From contig CM057829.1 of NCBI GenBank assembly GCA_030068075.1, positions 78,923,132 to 78,987,131 of the forward strand: DNA of 64,000 nt, given 5' to 3'. The translations under genes were made by a program, and so were the position numbers. A model generated the notes under the pieces. It did not search any database, had not been told where the DNA came from, and worked only from the letters and a program-made list of their open reading frames with translations. This document shows positions 21,840 to 33,429 of the stretch, piece by piece (within the stretch, counting starts at the first letter, position 1; each line of letters begins with the position of its first letter). This DNA comes from Paguma larvata (taxonomy: Eukaryota > Chordata > Mammalia > Carnivora > Viverridae).

Positions 21840-22195
21840 ATTAGTTTGCTAGAGCTGCCATAACAAAGTACCCTAGGTGGGATAACTTAAACAACAGAAA
21901 CTTACTCTCTCAGAGTTCTGGAGGCTGCAAGTTCAGATCAAGGTGTTAGCAGATTTGGTCTTTCCTGAGGCCTCTCTCTTTGGCTTGCAAATGGCCACCG
22001 TCTCCCTGTGCCCTCATGTGGTCTTGCCTCTGTGTGCACGCACTCTGGTGGCTCTTTCACTTCTTATAACGATATCAGCCCTTTTGGATTAGTGCTTACC
22101 TTAATGGCTTCATTTTAACTTAATTTCCCCTTTAAAGGTCCCTGTCTCCAACTACAGTCCCATTCCTAGTACTGGGATTTAGAGTTTCAACATAT
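21840..22195 (-). mobile_element. MaLR LTR (MLT1/MST-like), antisense
   Basis: 'attagtttgctagagctgccataacaaagtacc...aacaacagaaacttactctctcagagttctggaggctgcaag...' through 'ctgtctccaactacagtcccattc' is the reverse complement of an MLT1/MST-type LTR. Confidence 0.85.
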
Positions 22196-22364
22196 GAAAC
22201 TATCCCTTTCTTTCCTTTACTATTTCTCTATAAAAATAGTTGGGCTGTTTGACCACTAGTCATATAAAACCTAAATTATAGTTACATAAACTTTTCATTA
22301 ACTCAGGATCTTTCATGAAGGACACTGTTAACGATTAGGCCCAGATTATGTTGGGTAAAAATAT

Positions 22365-22855
22365 GTTCCAGTTGTAAGGCCGTATAGCAAATCACCCCAA
22401 AACTAGGTAGCTTAAAACAGCAATAATTGTTTATTATCTCCCACAGTCTTTCAGTCAGGAATTGGGGAGTGTCCCAACTGAGAGGTTCTGACTCTCGTTT
22501 CTCAAGTTTGTTGTCAAATACTAGCTGGGGCTACACTCATCTGAAAGCTTGACTGGGGCCAGATGATCTTCCTCTAAGACCGCTTATTCACACGATTGCC
22601 ATGTTGGTTATGGCTGCTGGCGGGAGGCCACAGCTCCCTTCTACAGTGTTCTTGTGGCATGGCACCTGACTTCCCCTGAGTGAGTAACCCAAAAAGCCAG
22701 GACAGAAGCTGCAATGCATTGTCATTTTCACCATGTTCTATTGGTCACAGAGATTCGATCTTGATTCACTGTAGAAGGGAACTCCGCAAGGGCGTGAATA
22801 CTAGGAGGTATGGAGTATTGGGAGCCATCTTGAAGACTGGCTGCCATAAATGGGG
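22365..22855 (-). mobile_element. old LTR-type repeat, antisense
   Basis: 'gtatagcaaatcaccccaaaactaggtagcttaaaacag...' and the closing '...ggagccatcttgaagactggctgcca' match antisense MaLR/ERVL-type LTR wording. The exact subfamily is not certain. Confidence 0.65.
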
Positions 22856-22949
22856 GAAAAAGTATCTTATTTCTAGGAAACCTGTTTGTAAATTCCACCT
22901 TCAAATGCTTGCTTATCTTATAGACAAGTCATCAAAATTAACATTACTA

Positions 22950-23047
22950 GGGACACCTGCCTGTCTCAGTCGGTAGAACATGCAGACTCTTGATCTCAGG
23001 GTTGTGAGTTTCAGCCCCACATTCGGCATAGAGCTTACTTAATAAAA
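22950..23047 (+). mobile_element. short CAN-type SINE, sense, with TSD
   Basis: Flanked by AAATTAACATTACTA and AAATTAAACATTACTA. Confidence 0.88.
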
Positions 23048-23110
23048 AAAATTAAACATTACTAAATGCTAGCTTCCTACTTCCTACTTCGCATTTAATG
23101 AATTAATGGT

Positions 23111-23258
23111 GTTTTTTTTAATTAGTGTTTTATTGTTGTTGTTGTTGCTGTTGTTTGTTTTTTAAGTAGGCTCCAAGCCCAGTGTGGGGCTTGAACTCAT
23201 GACCCTGAGGTGAGATCAAGAGTCAGACATATAACAGACTGAGTCACCCGGGTGCCCC
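23111..23258 (-). mobile_element. short CAN-type SINE, antisense, with TSD
   Basis: Contains (TTG)n at 23133-23157. Flanked by AATGAATTAATG and AATGAGTTAATG. Confidence 0.88.
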
Positions 23259-23296
23259 AATGAGTTAATGTTTTTAAAAGTTTTCAAGATAACTTT

Positions 23297-23481
23297 GTTT
23301 TTAAGTTTTATTTATTTATTTATTTTGAGAGAGAAAGAGAGAGGGAGAGAGAGAATCCCAAGCAGGCTCCATGCTGTTAGCACAGAGCCCGATGCAGGGC
23401 TCAGTCTCACAAACCATGAGATTGTGACCTGAGCCAAGATCAAGGGTTGGACACTTAATCGACTGACCACCCAGGCACCCC
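23297..23481 (-). mobile_element. SINEC, antisense, first insertion at a shared site
   Basis: Preceded by TCAAGATAACTTT (23284-23296) and followed by GAGATAACTTT (from 23482). Confidence 0.9.
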
Positions 23482-23489
23482 GAGATAAC

Positions 23490-23581
23490 TTTTTTTAAAG
23501 TAACCTCCAAAGTGGGGCTCAAACTCACAACTCTGAGATCAAGAGTTGCATGCTCTACTGACTGAGCCAGCCAGACACCCC
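23490..23581 (-). mobile_element. short SINE, antisense, second insertion at the same site
   Basis: 'aaagtaacctccaaagtggggctcaaactc...gagccagccagacacccc'. It is followed by a third copy of the site, TCAAGATAACTTT, from 23582. Confidence 0.88.
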
Positions 23582-23884
23582 TCAAGATAACTTTTTATGC
23601 TCAATTTCTATGTCTGACTAAAAGCATAATACCAATCCAAATACCTGCATTTATCTGTTAATAGATTTCTCTTCAGCTTTCTCATTCATCTGAGATACTG
23701 ATCTTGAATCAAATGGTGGATTCTGAATTCTAAAATGTGGCAGTAGGAATTTTGGCTTATGTTACTAGGGAGCAGTATGGCCATAGGTTAAAGCTATAAC
23801 ACTGAAGTTTTATGAGTTAACCCTGATAAATTAATTGAATGACTTTTTCTCAGTTTTTTAGTTTGTTATATGAAAAGAGGATTT

Positions 23885-24052
23885 TGTTTGTTTGTTTTTT
23901 TGAGAGGGGCAGAGGGAGAGAGACAGAATCCTAAACAGGCTCCATGCTCAGCGCAGAGCCTGATATAGGCCTTGACCTCATGGCCTTGGGACCATGACCT
24001 GAGCTGAAATCAAGAGTTAGATACTTAACCGACTGAGCCACCCAGGTGCCCC
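23885..24052 (-). mobile_element. SINEC, antisense, with perfect TSD
   Basis: Duplication TGAAAAGAGGATTT at 23871-23884 and 24053-24066. Confidence 0.94.
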
Positions 24053-24080
24053 TGAAAAGAGGATTTCTAAGTAATCTATC

Positions 24081-24281
24081 TTTTTTTTTTAATGTTTGTT
24101 TATTTTTGAGAGAGAGAGAGAGAGCAAGCAGGGCAGGGGCAGAGAGAGAGGGAGACAGAGGATCCAAAATGGGCTCTGAACTGACAGCAGAGAGCCCAGT
24201 GCAGGCCTCAAACTCATAAACTATGAGGTCATGACCTGAGCCAAAGTGAGATGCTTAACCAACTGAGCCACCCAGGCATCC
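24081..24281 (-). mobile_element. SINEC, antisense
   Basis: Flanked by AAGTAATCTATC and AATTAATCTATT. Confidence 0.92.
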
Positions 24282-24295
24282 CTAATTAATCTATT

Positions 24296-26008
24296 TGAAG
24301 GGTGCAACTAATAAATGAAAATTATAGGGGAAAACTGGTGATGATTTTGGGCTCTGATATTATGGAGGAGTAGAATGTATGAGACATTCCACTGAGGGAC
24401 AGTGGCCTTACCTAGTCTTTGGCCTGTGGTGTGCCCTGGGGTTCAGCACCGTGGGGAGCTGCTACTGCTGCTCCACCTTGGATCCACCCCTTGACTTGCA
24501 GAGTGGTGGCAGAGCAACCCAGGGCCATCTGGAGGTAGAAGGTGGGGGTGGGGGTGTGCACTCCTGTAGGCGCCTCATATCCTGTTGGGTCACAAATTTC
24601 TTCCTCATTTTTCTTTTCATCCTCATTCCTTTTCCTGGTATTCTCTGTTCTTCCAAATTACCATGCCTTTAAATTCATCACCACAATTTCCATGAATCTA
24701 GCAATGACTCAAAGCAGCCTCAAGTGAATTAAAAGCTTCTGTTCCCAACAACTGGACTCTACAATGTCCCTTCCTGGCGTAGTCCTGCAACTTCTATTTC
24801 CACTGCCATCTAAAGATCGTTTATTTATCCAAGCAGCTTTCTGAGAGCTACAGTTAGTTTTATTGAAACATGATGACAATTACAAGCAGGTGTTTCAGGC
24901 TCCACCCTTACTTCTTTCTGTAAATATTTATCTGCATAATTATTATGGATGAAGAAAGCAGATAATACATATTTGTAACATTTCTATATACCGCTACTGT
25001 GTAAAATTGGTTAAATATTATCCTTGGCTCTAGAGAGCATACATTTTAGGAAATAAAACATTTTACTTTTAATTCAGATAATTTGCTTTCCCTTGCGATA
25101 GTCTTTTAGAATTGTCCTCCTGGAGCTCTTCCTCACGTTTTCAAATTGAGGCTCCAGACAGCCTTTTCTACGAGCATAACAGATATGTGAATAACGGCGC
25201 CTGAAAGATTGTGATCACAGAGACAGGAAACCTGCCTTGATCTATTTGGATAATAATGTAGTTATCATTTATGAGTAGCAAATTCATTTCTTCCTTTTTT
25301 TTAAAGAGAGAGAATATGGGCAATATTTATAAGCTAAACCAACTAAGATAAGCAATGCCTTATAGATGAACAAGATTTAGGAAGTATACATTTTTAAGAA
25401 TTTTTCCTCTCAAGCTTTCTGTTACTTTTGCTAGTTAGGATCATTTCAGAATGAGAGACAGTGGAGGGGTGAAGAAAGAAATGAAATAATTATCTCAGAG
25501 TCACATTATCCACCCTTACTGGGTTGTACTAATGCCATAACCCTGTACAGGAATTCACAAAGTGGAACGTTAGTTCCAGAAGACTCATACAAATCTCAGG
25601 CGTTACTGAGTGTCTTGACATTGGGATCAACAGTTTCTGGTATCATATATGCATTTGTGTGGGTCGGAGACGGTACTAGAAATGACAGAAGAGCATTTGC
25701 TAAGGAACAAGAAGAGTATAGAAAGGAAGAGAAACAAGTTGAACAGAGGTGGCGGTGAATAGTAGTAGGGGAAGTCTGTTAGTTGAGGGGAGATAACAGA
25801 ATTGGTGTGAGATGAGATTTCTTATGACAGATTGTGCTAAGGTATTATTTGATGTTTGTAGAAAGAGCTATAGTTACTCAAGTAACTTTGCAGTATGAAG
25901 AAGTATGAGATTCTGGCTTTTATGTTAAATCAACTTATGTCTGTTGCAAAACTGATGCTTATATTCTAGGATCTAAATATTTTTAGCAGTCCACTTTCAC
26001 TCAACAAC
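24296..26008. other. unique sequence, ~1.7 kb
   Basis: The longest repeat-poor stretch so far. A 97-residue open frame at 24379-24672 is GC-rich and not recognised. Nothing else supports a gene. Confidence 0.5.
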
Positions 26009-26016
26009 TCAATGTC

Positions 26017-26265
26017 TTTTTTTTTTTTTTCTGAGAGACGAGAGCGCGAGCGAGCGCATGAGTGCATGTGCGTTCATCCGTGCATGTGGGAGAGGGGTGG
26101 GGGAGAAGCAGGAGAGGAGGCAGAGAGAGGCTTTTAAGCAGGCTCCGCCCGCACCCAGTGCAGAGCCCGACCTAGGGCTCGATCTCACTGCCACGAGATC
26201 ATGACCTGAGGCAAATGCAGGTCACTTAACTGGACACTTCACTGACTGAGTCATGAAGGTGTCCC
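26017..26265 (-). mobile_element. SINEC, antisense, diverged
   Basis: T-run, then a GA/GC-rich body (GCGCGAGCGAGCGCATGAGT), then '...actgactgagtcatgaaggtgtccc'. CAATGTC and CAATATC may be the flanks. Confidence 0.85.
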
Positions 26266-27055
26266 AATATCATTTGTTAAATAAAGATGTTTGAGGTTGA
26301 ATCATAAGGAAAATTAGGAACATTATTTAAAAAGCCCCCTAACGTATTGTAGTTTGATTGGACTTTACATGGCTGCAAAAATGAGTGCAATATTCAGTCC
26401 AAACTCTTATGAATAGAATATTAGAAATTCTGTTATTGAAACTTTACACCTGTGGAAATTTGTCTAATAAATTGAATACAGATCACACTGGGTTTCATAC
26501 AATTCATGTCTGAAAATTTAACTAGGAATTAATTTACTTATATCTACCTCACTTCATAGGCTCGTTAGAGGTGACTGGTTGCTAGTTTCAAAAATGTAGT
26601 GCAGGGAGTTAGAAGTGTTTGTGTTCATTTGGGATCTGGCTCTTTTGTAGAGGCAAAATAAATGTCTGAAATTTATTTGTGGTAGAGATGGTGAATAATA
26701 AACAGTTCTTTTTAAACACGTAATACAAGCTTGCTGTTGGCTTCTGTCTGTCTGCCTGAGGAACAAAGATATCTCTGTGCTTCAGGATAGAGACCTGAAG
26801 TGAGGTGACAGCCTGGTAAAGGCTAAAGAGCATGTACAGGGCATAGAATCACAGGGATTTAGTTTGGTGACTGGGTGGCTTATGAAATCCCAATACTCTC
26901 AAGTCCGATTGGAGTAGGGTTGACACATCTGTGTTCTGTCTTTCATATTTCATGTATACTATTTTGTTTCAGAGAGAATAAAGTCTAATGGACAAGACAA
27001 TGAAAGATTGTCTTTGGGCAATTACTTCTGACAACAGATTTTCCGTTTTAACAGA
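26266..27055. other. unique sequence
   Basis: Nothing recognised. Confidence 0.5.
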
Positions 27056-27059
27056 TCTC

Positions 27060-27200
27060 TTGTTAGTTGAGCCCTTTTATTTATTTTTAGAAACATTAAA
27101 AAAACCCAGAAAAGTACACAGGTACTCCCATGAATTGACCACCAAGATGAGTTTTTAGTTTTTAACATGTTCCTGATGGGAACTTGATTTCCTGCTTCAC
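27060..27200 (+). mobile_element. old L1 fragment (tentative)
   Basis: 'agtacacaggtactcccatgaattgaccaccaagatgag' resembles L1M 3' wording in sense orientation. Weak. Confidence 0.3.
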
Positions 27201-27559
27201 AAAATATTATGTTCAGCATAAAGTCTTTCAACTTGTGGGAAACAGGACTAGAAAATCAATCCCTTCCAAGATTAGCTTTTATTTATAGCTCCAACTTTTA
27301 ACTCTATTAAAGTGCTTTGTAAACTCACCAGATCCCACAGTTTAATGTGAGCAATAAACTGTGACTCGTTTACTTCTAGGACAGTCTGAGACTTTTAGGG
27401 TAATTGATTGAATGCCTTTCTTTGTACATCTTCAAATAGTTACACCCATCTCAGAGTAGTGAGGAGGAAGAGAAAACGCAATGGATGCTTATCCTCTTTT
27501 TAAAAATGATAAAAAAAATTAAAATGATCTTTCCTTCTCCATCTAGAGAATTTGGATAA

Positions 27560-28160
27560 CTCTGAAATGTCAACCACTCGATGCGGTTGATTTGTTTTTC
27601 ATTCGTTGTGCTTGGCTCATTCAATATGGAGACTTGCACTTCGCTTCTGGGAAATTTTCGTCTGTCATTTCTTTGGTAGGTCTCTTGTCCTCTTTGTTTT
27701 CTCTTTAAAAACTTCCGATATGCAGATATTGGACCTATTGGAGTGAGCCTTTCTGTCTTTTGGTTCTACTTCCTGGGAGATATTTTAAGTTTTCAATCCT
27801 TCTGTTGAATTTTTAAACTTTTGTCAATCACATTTCTGTTTCCAAGAACTCTCTTTTGTTCCTGGATCATTCTTTTTCATTATAACTTGTTCTGTAATAC
27901 TTTAATCTTTCTGAGGATATCAATTCAAGTTTTTGGGTTTTTAAAAATGCTTGTCGGTTACCAATATTATTTCAAGGACTTACTCCGGGGTTATTTCTTT
28001 TTGTTTACTGTGGTCTCTTCTTTTCATTTTGGGAACTTTACTTGAATGTCTGGTGATCCTTGGTTTTGTGTTCATGTTTAAGACTAAAAGGCAATGGGAG
28101 GCTCTATGGGCAAAATATAGTGTATATGAAGCACTTGCCTTAGGAACTGTTGAGAATCTC
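27560..28160 (-). mobile_element. old LINE-derived repeat (tentative)
   Basis: 'ttttggttctacttcctgggagatattttaagttttcaatccttctgttgaatttttaaac' and '...gatccttggttttgtgttcatgtttaagactaaaaggca' match a familiar mammal-wide antisense repeat that I cannot name with certainty, probably L1-derived. Confidence 0.4.
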
Positions 28161-28164
28161 TAGA

Positions 28165-29430
28165 GAGAGAATTTATAATGTTGGCCAAAAAAAAAAGCCA
28201 CAGATGAATTAATATAATATTAATTTTCCAAGTTGAAAAATAAAACTAAATGTTATATGGCTTGTGGATATATGCATATGTGGGAAAACCATCATAATGG
28301 CAAAGGAAATTAAGCACGAAATTCAAATAGTGCTTGCATTTTGGGGAGGTGATTGGGGTGAGCATAAAGTTTCACTGTTATTGGTTACATTCTAAATTGC
28401 AAAGTGAGTTTTATTATCATTTTTATTACTGACGTTTATGTAACTTATTACATACCGCCTTTTCTAGGAGTCAAATATTTCATAATAAAAATGAGAAGTT
28501 TTGAAGGAAACTCCTTTCAATCCATGTTGAGACCCTAGCCGCTTGACTGACTGTGTTCTATGCCCGGCGTGGAGGAGTGGACTGCTCAAATCAAGACCCA
28601 CCCTTTCAGCTCAGCATGCAGTTTGAGAAATGACAGTGTGAAATGAATCAGCATGAACAGGTTGGGTTATCCATAATTCCTTTGGAGATGTTCTTGGCAC
28701 CATGCTCCCTGAAGCCCTCAGGTCTTCCAGCCACAAGTACTTCCAGACACTAATCAGTCTTCCCAGTGATCGTTTAAGAGATGCTTCCACGGGGCCCTGA
28801 TTGCCGCTGGTCCAAGTTCCATCCTTTGCCTTCTGCAGGGTTCCTCACAGCACTTCTGCACTTTTATTGCTGCCACCTACACCTCTCCGTAAGGCATTAT
28901 AGGTCAAAGACGATTCAGCTACACATGAAATAAAGGCAGAAAGAAATCTCAGTGGAGTAAAGTTGCGGCTTGGTGAGAAAGGGTGGTATTCTGACTAGTG
29001 CTCACTGGTTGGGAGCTCAGGGGAGCGCACGGCCAGGAGGTGCGCATCTGCCTTCTGCTCAGTCTTCAGTACCAGAACGACTCACCTGTGTGTGCTGGTG
29101 GGTGTGTGTACGTAGGTTTTAATACTATAATGTTTGAGACAGAGAGTGTCCTCTAATGAATCGGCGCATGTGGGGCACTCATAACCAGGTACAAATACCA
29201 TCTTTCTGTTTCTCCCCAATTTGTGTATTGTGCCCACCCTAGTACCAAGTGGTTCTAAGTCCCAAACCTCAGCAGGGTTTTACAGAGCAGAATTGTCCCT
29301 TTCTGTAAGTGTCCCCTTGTGTAAACACATGCTGAGGCTTCTTTTCCTACCACTGATATAGCAGTTACCACTTCTCCACTGGCTTACCATCTTGCATAAC
29401 TACTGAAATCTCTCCTCTACTTTTGGTCAC
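28165..29430. other. unique sequence, ~1.3 kb
   Basis: Non-repetitive by eye, moderately GC-rich at 28540-29100. A consensus minus-strand splice donor (CACAG|GTGAGT) ends at 29086, but no convincing exon is paired with it. Confidence 0.5.
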
Positions 29431-29444
29431 AGCCATGTTCTATT

Positions 29445-29605
29445 TTTTTTTTTTTTTCTAATGTTTATTTTTGAAAGAGAGAGAGGGAGGGACCGAGAGA
29501 GGGAGACAGAGGATCTGAAGCAGGCTCTGCACAGAGAATGCAGAGCCCGGTGAGGGGCTCAAACTCACTAACCTGAGGTCATGACCTGAGCTGACTGGCA
29601 GCCTA
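29445..29605 (-). mobile_element. SINEC, antisense, truncated head
   Basis: Preceded by CATGTTCTATTT and followed by CATGTTCTATTT from 29608. The usual GCCACCCAGGCGCCCC end is missing. Confidence 0.85.
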
Positions 29606-29620
29606 ACCATGTTCTATTTT

Positions 29621-29650
29621 ATTGATTGATTGATTCATTCATTCATTCAT
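29621..29650. repeat. (ATTG)n(ATTC)n microsatellite
   Basis: Tetranucleotide runs between two SINEs at a shared insertion site. Confidence 0.85.
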
Positions 29651-29659
29651 ATTTTTTAA

Positions 29660-29866
29660 AATCTTTTTTAGTGTTTATTTATTTCTGAGAGAGACAGAGT
29701 GTGAGCAGGGGAGGAGCAGAGAGAGAGAGAGACACAGAATCTGAAGCAGGCTCCAGGCTCCAAGCTGTCAGCACAGAGCCCGACGCGGGGCTCGAACTCA
29801 CAAACTGTGAGATCATGACCTGAGCTGAAGTCGGCCGCTCAACCGACTGAGCCACCCAGGCGCCCC
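29660..29866 (-). mobile_element. SINEC, antisense, second at the site
   Basis: Near-consensus copy ending GCCACCCAGGCGCCCC, followed by a third CATGTTCTATTT from 29868. Confidence 0.93.
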
Positions 29867-30057
29867 TCATGTTCTATTTCTTAATGGAGCTTGTCTTTAT
29901 TCCTTTTCTCTCGCATTAGCTAGGTCTTTGTTGGGAGGAGACTAGGGAAGTGTTTAATAAATTTTCTTTAATCAGAAACCATTGTTGTGGCATTTTTGTC
30001 TTTTTTTTCCTCCAGCTTTATTGAAGTATAACTGACAAGTAAAATTGAGTTTTTTAA

Positions 30058-30304
30058 AAGTTTTTTTTTAATGTTTATTCATTTTTTGAGAGAGAGATAC
30101 AGAGCACAAGTAGAGGAGGGGCAGAGAGAAGGGGAAGGGCAGAGAGAGAGGGAGGGAGAGAGAGAGGGAGACGCAGAATCGGAAGCAGGCTCCAGGCTCT
30201 GAACTGTTAGCACAGAACTGAAGTGGGGCTTGAACCCACAAACGGTGAGATCATGACCTGCATTGAAGTCCGACGCCTAACCTACTGATCCACTCAGGAG
30301 CCTC
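30058..30304 (-). mobile_element. SINEC inside L1, antisense
   Basis: Standard antisense copy with a lengthened GA-rich body and a diverged head. Confidence 0.9.
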
Positions 30305-30804
30305 TGTGCATTTTTTTGTTTTTTTGTTTTTTTGTTTTAGCAAGGTATTTAAGGTGTAAACATGACGACCTGTTATCTGTATACATTGTGAAAGGATTCT
30401 CCCATGGAGTTAACACTTTCATTACCTCACGTGTTTACCTTTTTTTTTTCTTTTTGGTTAGAACATTTGAATTGTACCTTCTTAGCAAATTTCAATATTA
30501 TGCATAGCACTATCAACTATAGTCAACATGTTGTACATTAGATCTTCAGAACTTATTCATCTTATAACTGAAAGTTTCTACTCTTCTACCAGCCTCTCTC
30601 TGTTTCCCCACCCTCCAGCCCCTTGCAGCCACTTTTCTACTCTCTGTTTCTCTCTCTTTTTCACCTTTCCCCCCGCCCGCCAGAGATTCCACATAGAAGT
30701 GAGAATCTTCCTATGGTTTATTTCAGTTAAAGCCCTCCAGGTTAATTCATGTTGTTAAAATAGACAGGAGTTACTTTTTTTTGAGGCTGAAATATATTCC
30801 ACTG

Positions 30805-30808
<4 letters not shown>

Positions 30809-30861
<53 letters not shown>

Positions 30862-30862
30862 G
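30809..30862. repeat. (AC)n(AT)n microsatellite
   Basis: About 17 AC units followed by AT units, within the L1. Confidence 0.9.
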
Positions 30863-32621
30863 CACCACGTTTTCTTTATTTATTCCTCCATCGGTGAACA
30901 TTTAGGTCGTTTCCATGGCTTGGCTATTGCAGATAATGCTGCGGTGAATACAGGAGAGCAGATGCCTCTTTGATATTCTGTTTTTATTTCCTTCGAATGT
31001 ATACCCAAGGTGGGATTGCTGGGTTATATAGTACCTCTGCTTTTAATTTTTTTAGGAATCTCCATACCATTTTTCCATAGTGGCTTCACCAATTTACATT
31101 CCCACCAAGTACGTACAAGGGTTCCCTTTTCTCTGCATCCTAGCCAACACTTGTCATCATCTGTCTTTTCGATAATAGCCATTCTAACAAAAGTGTGAGG
31201 TGGTATCTCATTGTGGTTTTGATTTGCATTTCTTTGATGATTAATGACGTTGAGCATCTTTTCATCTGTCTGTTCGCCCTTTATTTATTTGTCTTCTTTT
31301 GAGAAATGTCTATTCAGTTCCTTTGCCTACTTTTAAATTGGGTATTTGTTTTCCTGCTTTTGAGTTGTTTGAATACCTTATATATTTTGGATGATTTTCA
31401 AATATATTCTCCCATTCCATAGGTTATCTCTTCACTCTGTTGATTGTTTCCTTTTCTGTGCAGAAGCTTTTTAATTTGATGCAATTCCATTTATTTATTT
31501 TTGCTTTCATTGCCTCTGCATTTGGGGTCGTATCCAAAACATCATTGCCCAGGCCAGTGTTAAGAAGAGTTTTCCCCTATGTTTTCTTCTAATGGTCTTA
31601 CAGTTTCAGTTCTTACATTTAAGTCTTTAATCCATTTTGAATTGATTTTTGCATAAGAGTTAAGGGTCCAATTTTATTCTTTAGCATGTGGATAATCAGT
31701 TTTCCCAGCACCATTTATTGAAGAGAATGTCCTTCCTCATTGTGTTTTCTTGGCACCTTTATTGAAGATCAGTTGACTGTAAATGCTTCATTTTATTTCT
31801 AGGCTCTTTGTTCTGTCCCATTGGTCTATATATTTGATTTTATGCTAGTACCATGCTATTTTAATTACTGTAGCTTTTTACTACATTTTGAAATAATGTA
31901 GTGCGATGCTTTCAGCTTTGTTGTTTTTGCTTTGTCTATTTGAGATCTTTTGGGGTTTCATATGAATTCTAAAATTGCTTTTTGATAAATTTTTGTCATT
32001 GAAGGAGCTCATACGAACTGGTCTCGTTCTTTGGTAAGACAGTCTTTGGTTAGGTTCACTTTTGCAAAACAAAGCATGATAATGTATATCTTTGTACTGG
32101 ATATATGCATCAATCTAATTTATTAATCTAATTTATCAAACACAACCCTTTGGTAACGGGGGCTTGTCTTTAAGAAGCTCTGGGATAACAGAATAAGATA
32201 CTTTTTTATGAACTGTAACTGAGGATAACTATTATTGGTCCCTGAAGTTAAAGAGGTGCCATTGTTCTGTAATTCATCAGTAGCTAATTTCATCACTAGT
32301 GGTGATATTCTATCTCGTAGGCTAAATTCCTGCTTCCACCAGCAGGAACTTCTCTTCTTTTGAACCTGATCAAGTGTCCAATTTTAGAACAACAGATGTC
32401 TGAAGCTTCCTTTATACTGATTAGTAATATTTTTCCCTCTAAGTTACATAAGACATTTTTTTAGTCTCTTGCAACTTGATCATCTGCACCCTTACGGAAA
32501 TCGCAGTGCAGCCTGGATGGTTCGGAGTGTTATCTACAAGCACTTACATCTGTCAGGCTTTTGTTCAGAGGCCAGAGCAGGAACGACACATGATACGCAG
32601 GAAAAGATCCTGTAATCTTAC

Positions 32622-32724
32622 CTGTTCTTATGTGACACACCATAGTTTGTCAAGAGTCTTTTGTATTTTAATAGCACCTTTCCAAGAACTTACATTGCTT
32701 CCATCTAAACTACCCTGTAACATC
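32622..32724 (-). other. candidate minus-strand exon (103 bp)
   Basis: On the minus strand, TGCTATTTTTCCCCTAAG| precedes it and AAGAACAG|GTAAGATT follows it, both close to consensus. Only one frame stays open almost to the end, beginning ATGTTACAGGG and stopping TAA 8 bases before the donor. If real it fits a non-coding RNA exon better than a coding one. Confidence 0.25.
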
Positions 32725-32949
32725 CTTAGGGGAAAAATAGCATACATTTCTGTTTGTAAGGGAAATAGAAAATACTTTGTTTTATACCTGATTGTGAGTT
32801 AAATTTTAATATGTCTGCCTAGACTAATGAGGAGTGATTTGTGTGGGACCCACCTTGGCTGTTAGGAACAGGAAAGAAATTCTCAGGAATTGTCGTGGGC
32901 TGGAAAGGGAGCAGGAGAGGGTTGCCATTTCAGTGTGAGATTTTGGTAA

Positions 32950-32952
<3 letters not shown>

Positions 32953-32990
<38 letters not shown>
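32953..32990. repeat. (GT)n microsatellite
   Basis: About 19 uninterrupted GT units. Confidence 0.95.
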
Positions 32991-32991
<1 letters not shown>

Positions 32992-33236
32992 GAAGGGAGG
33001 GTGAATGGTTATAAAAGAGTGAATAGATGACTTTTTAGGAAACTTCGGTAAAAACCTGAAACAAAAAAGGGACAACATAGTGAGGCAGGAGAAAGCTTCT
33101 GGCTTCACTGCCTGCCTCCTAATTTGCCCTGAAAATTCCGACCCACAAAGATCCTTTCTTTAAGAATCTGTATTACATGTATTTATAGATTATCTGGCAT
33201 TCTGTTTTAAATTATTTTAAAAAAATGTGAATCATT

Positions 33237-33415
33237 GCAAAGTAGTTAAGGGATCAGACTCTAGAGCTAGGTCAACTAGGACAAATCCTGGCTCTGTGAC
33301 ATACCTGCTGTGTGACCTCGGACAAGTTACTTAACCTCTCTATGCCTTAATTTCCTCACATTTAAAATGGAGATAATAATAGTATCTACCTTTTTGATTT
33401 GTTATAGATAAAATA
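33237..33415 (+). mobile_element. MIR SINE, well preserved
   Basis: 'gtgtgacctcggacaagttacttaacctctctatgccttaatttcctcacatttaaaatggag' is the diagnostic MIR core. Confidence 0.9.
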
Positions 33416-33429
33416 CTTACTCAGCAAAA

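Larger units (their letters stand above)
30008..32000 (-). mobile_element. L1 LINE 3' end, antisense, ~2 kb
   Basis: It begins 'ctccagctttattgaagtataactgacaag' (3' UTR side) and runs into the reverse complement of the ORF2 C-terminal region. Around 31024-31257 the minus strand encodes typical L1 ORF2 endings, including WWECKLVKPLWKN, with stops elsewhere, so it is dead. It is interrupted by a SINE (30058-30304) and a CA/TA microsatellite (30809-30862). Confidence 0.88.
32001..33236. other. unique sequence with (GT)n and a candidate exon
   Basis: Contains a (GT)n tract at 32953-32990 and the minus-strand candidate exon at 32622-32724. No recognised repeats otherwise. Confidence 0.5.

Noticed and set aside
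31024..31257. Minus-strand frame with L1 ORF2-like ending
   Set aside because: It is the C-terminal scrap of a dead, truncated L1, not a host gene.
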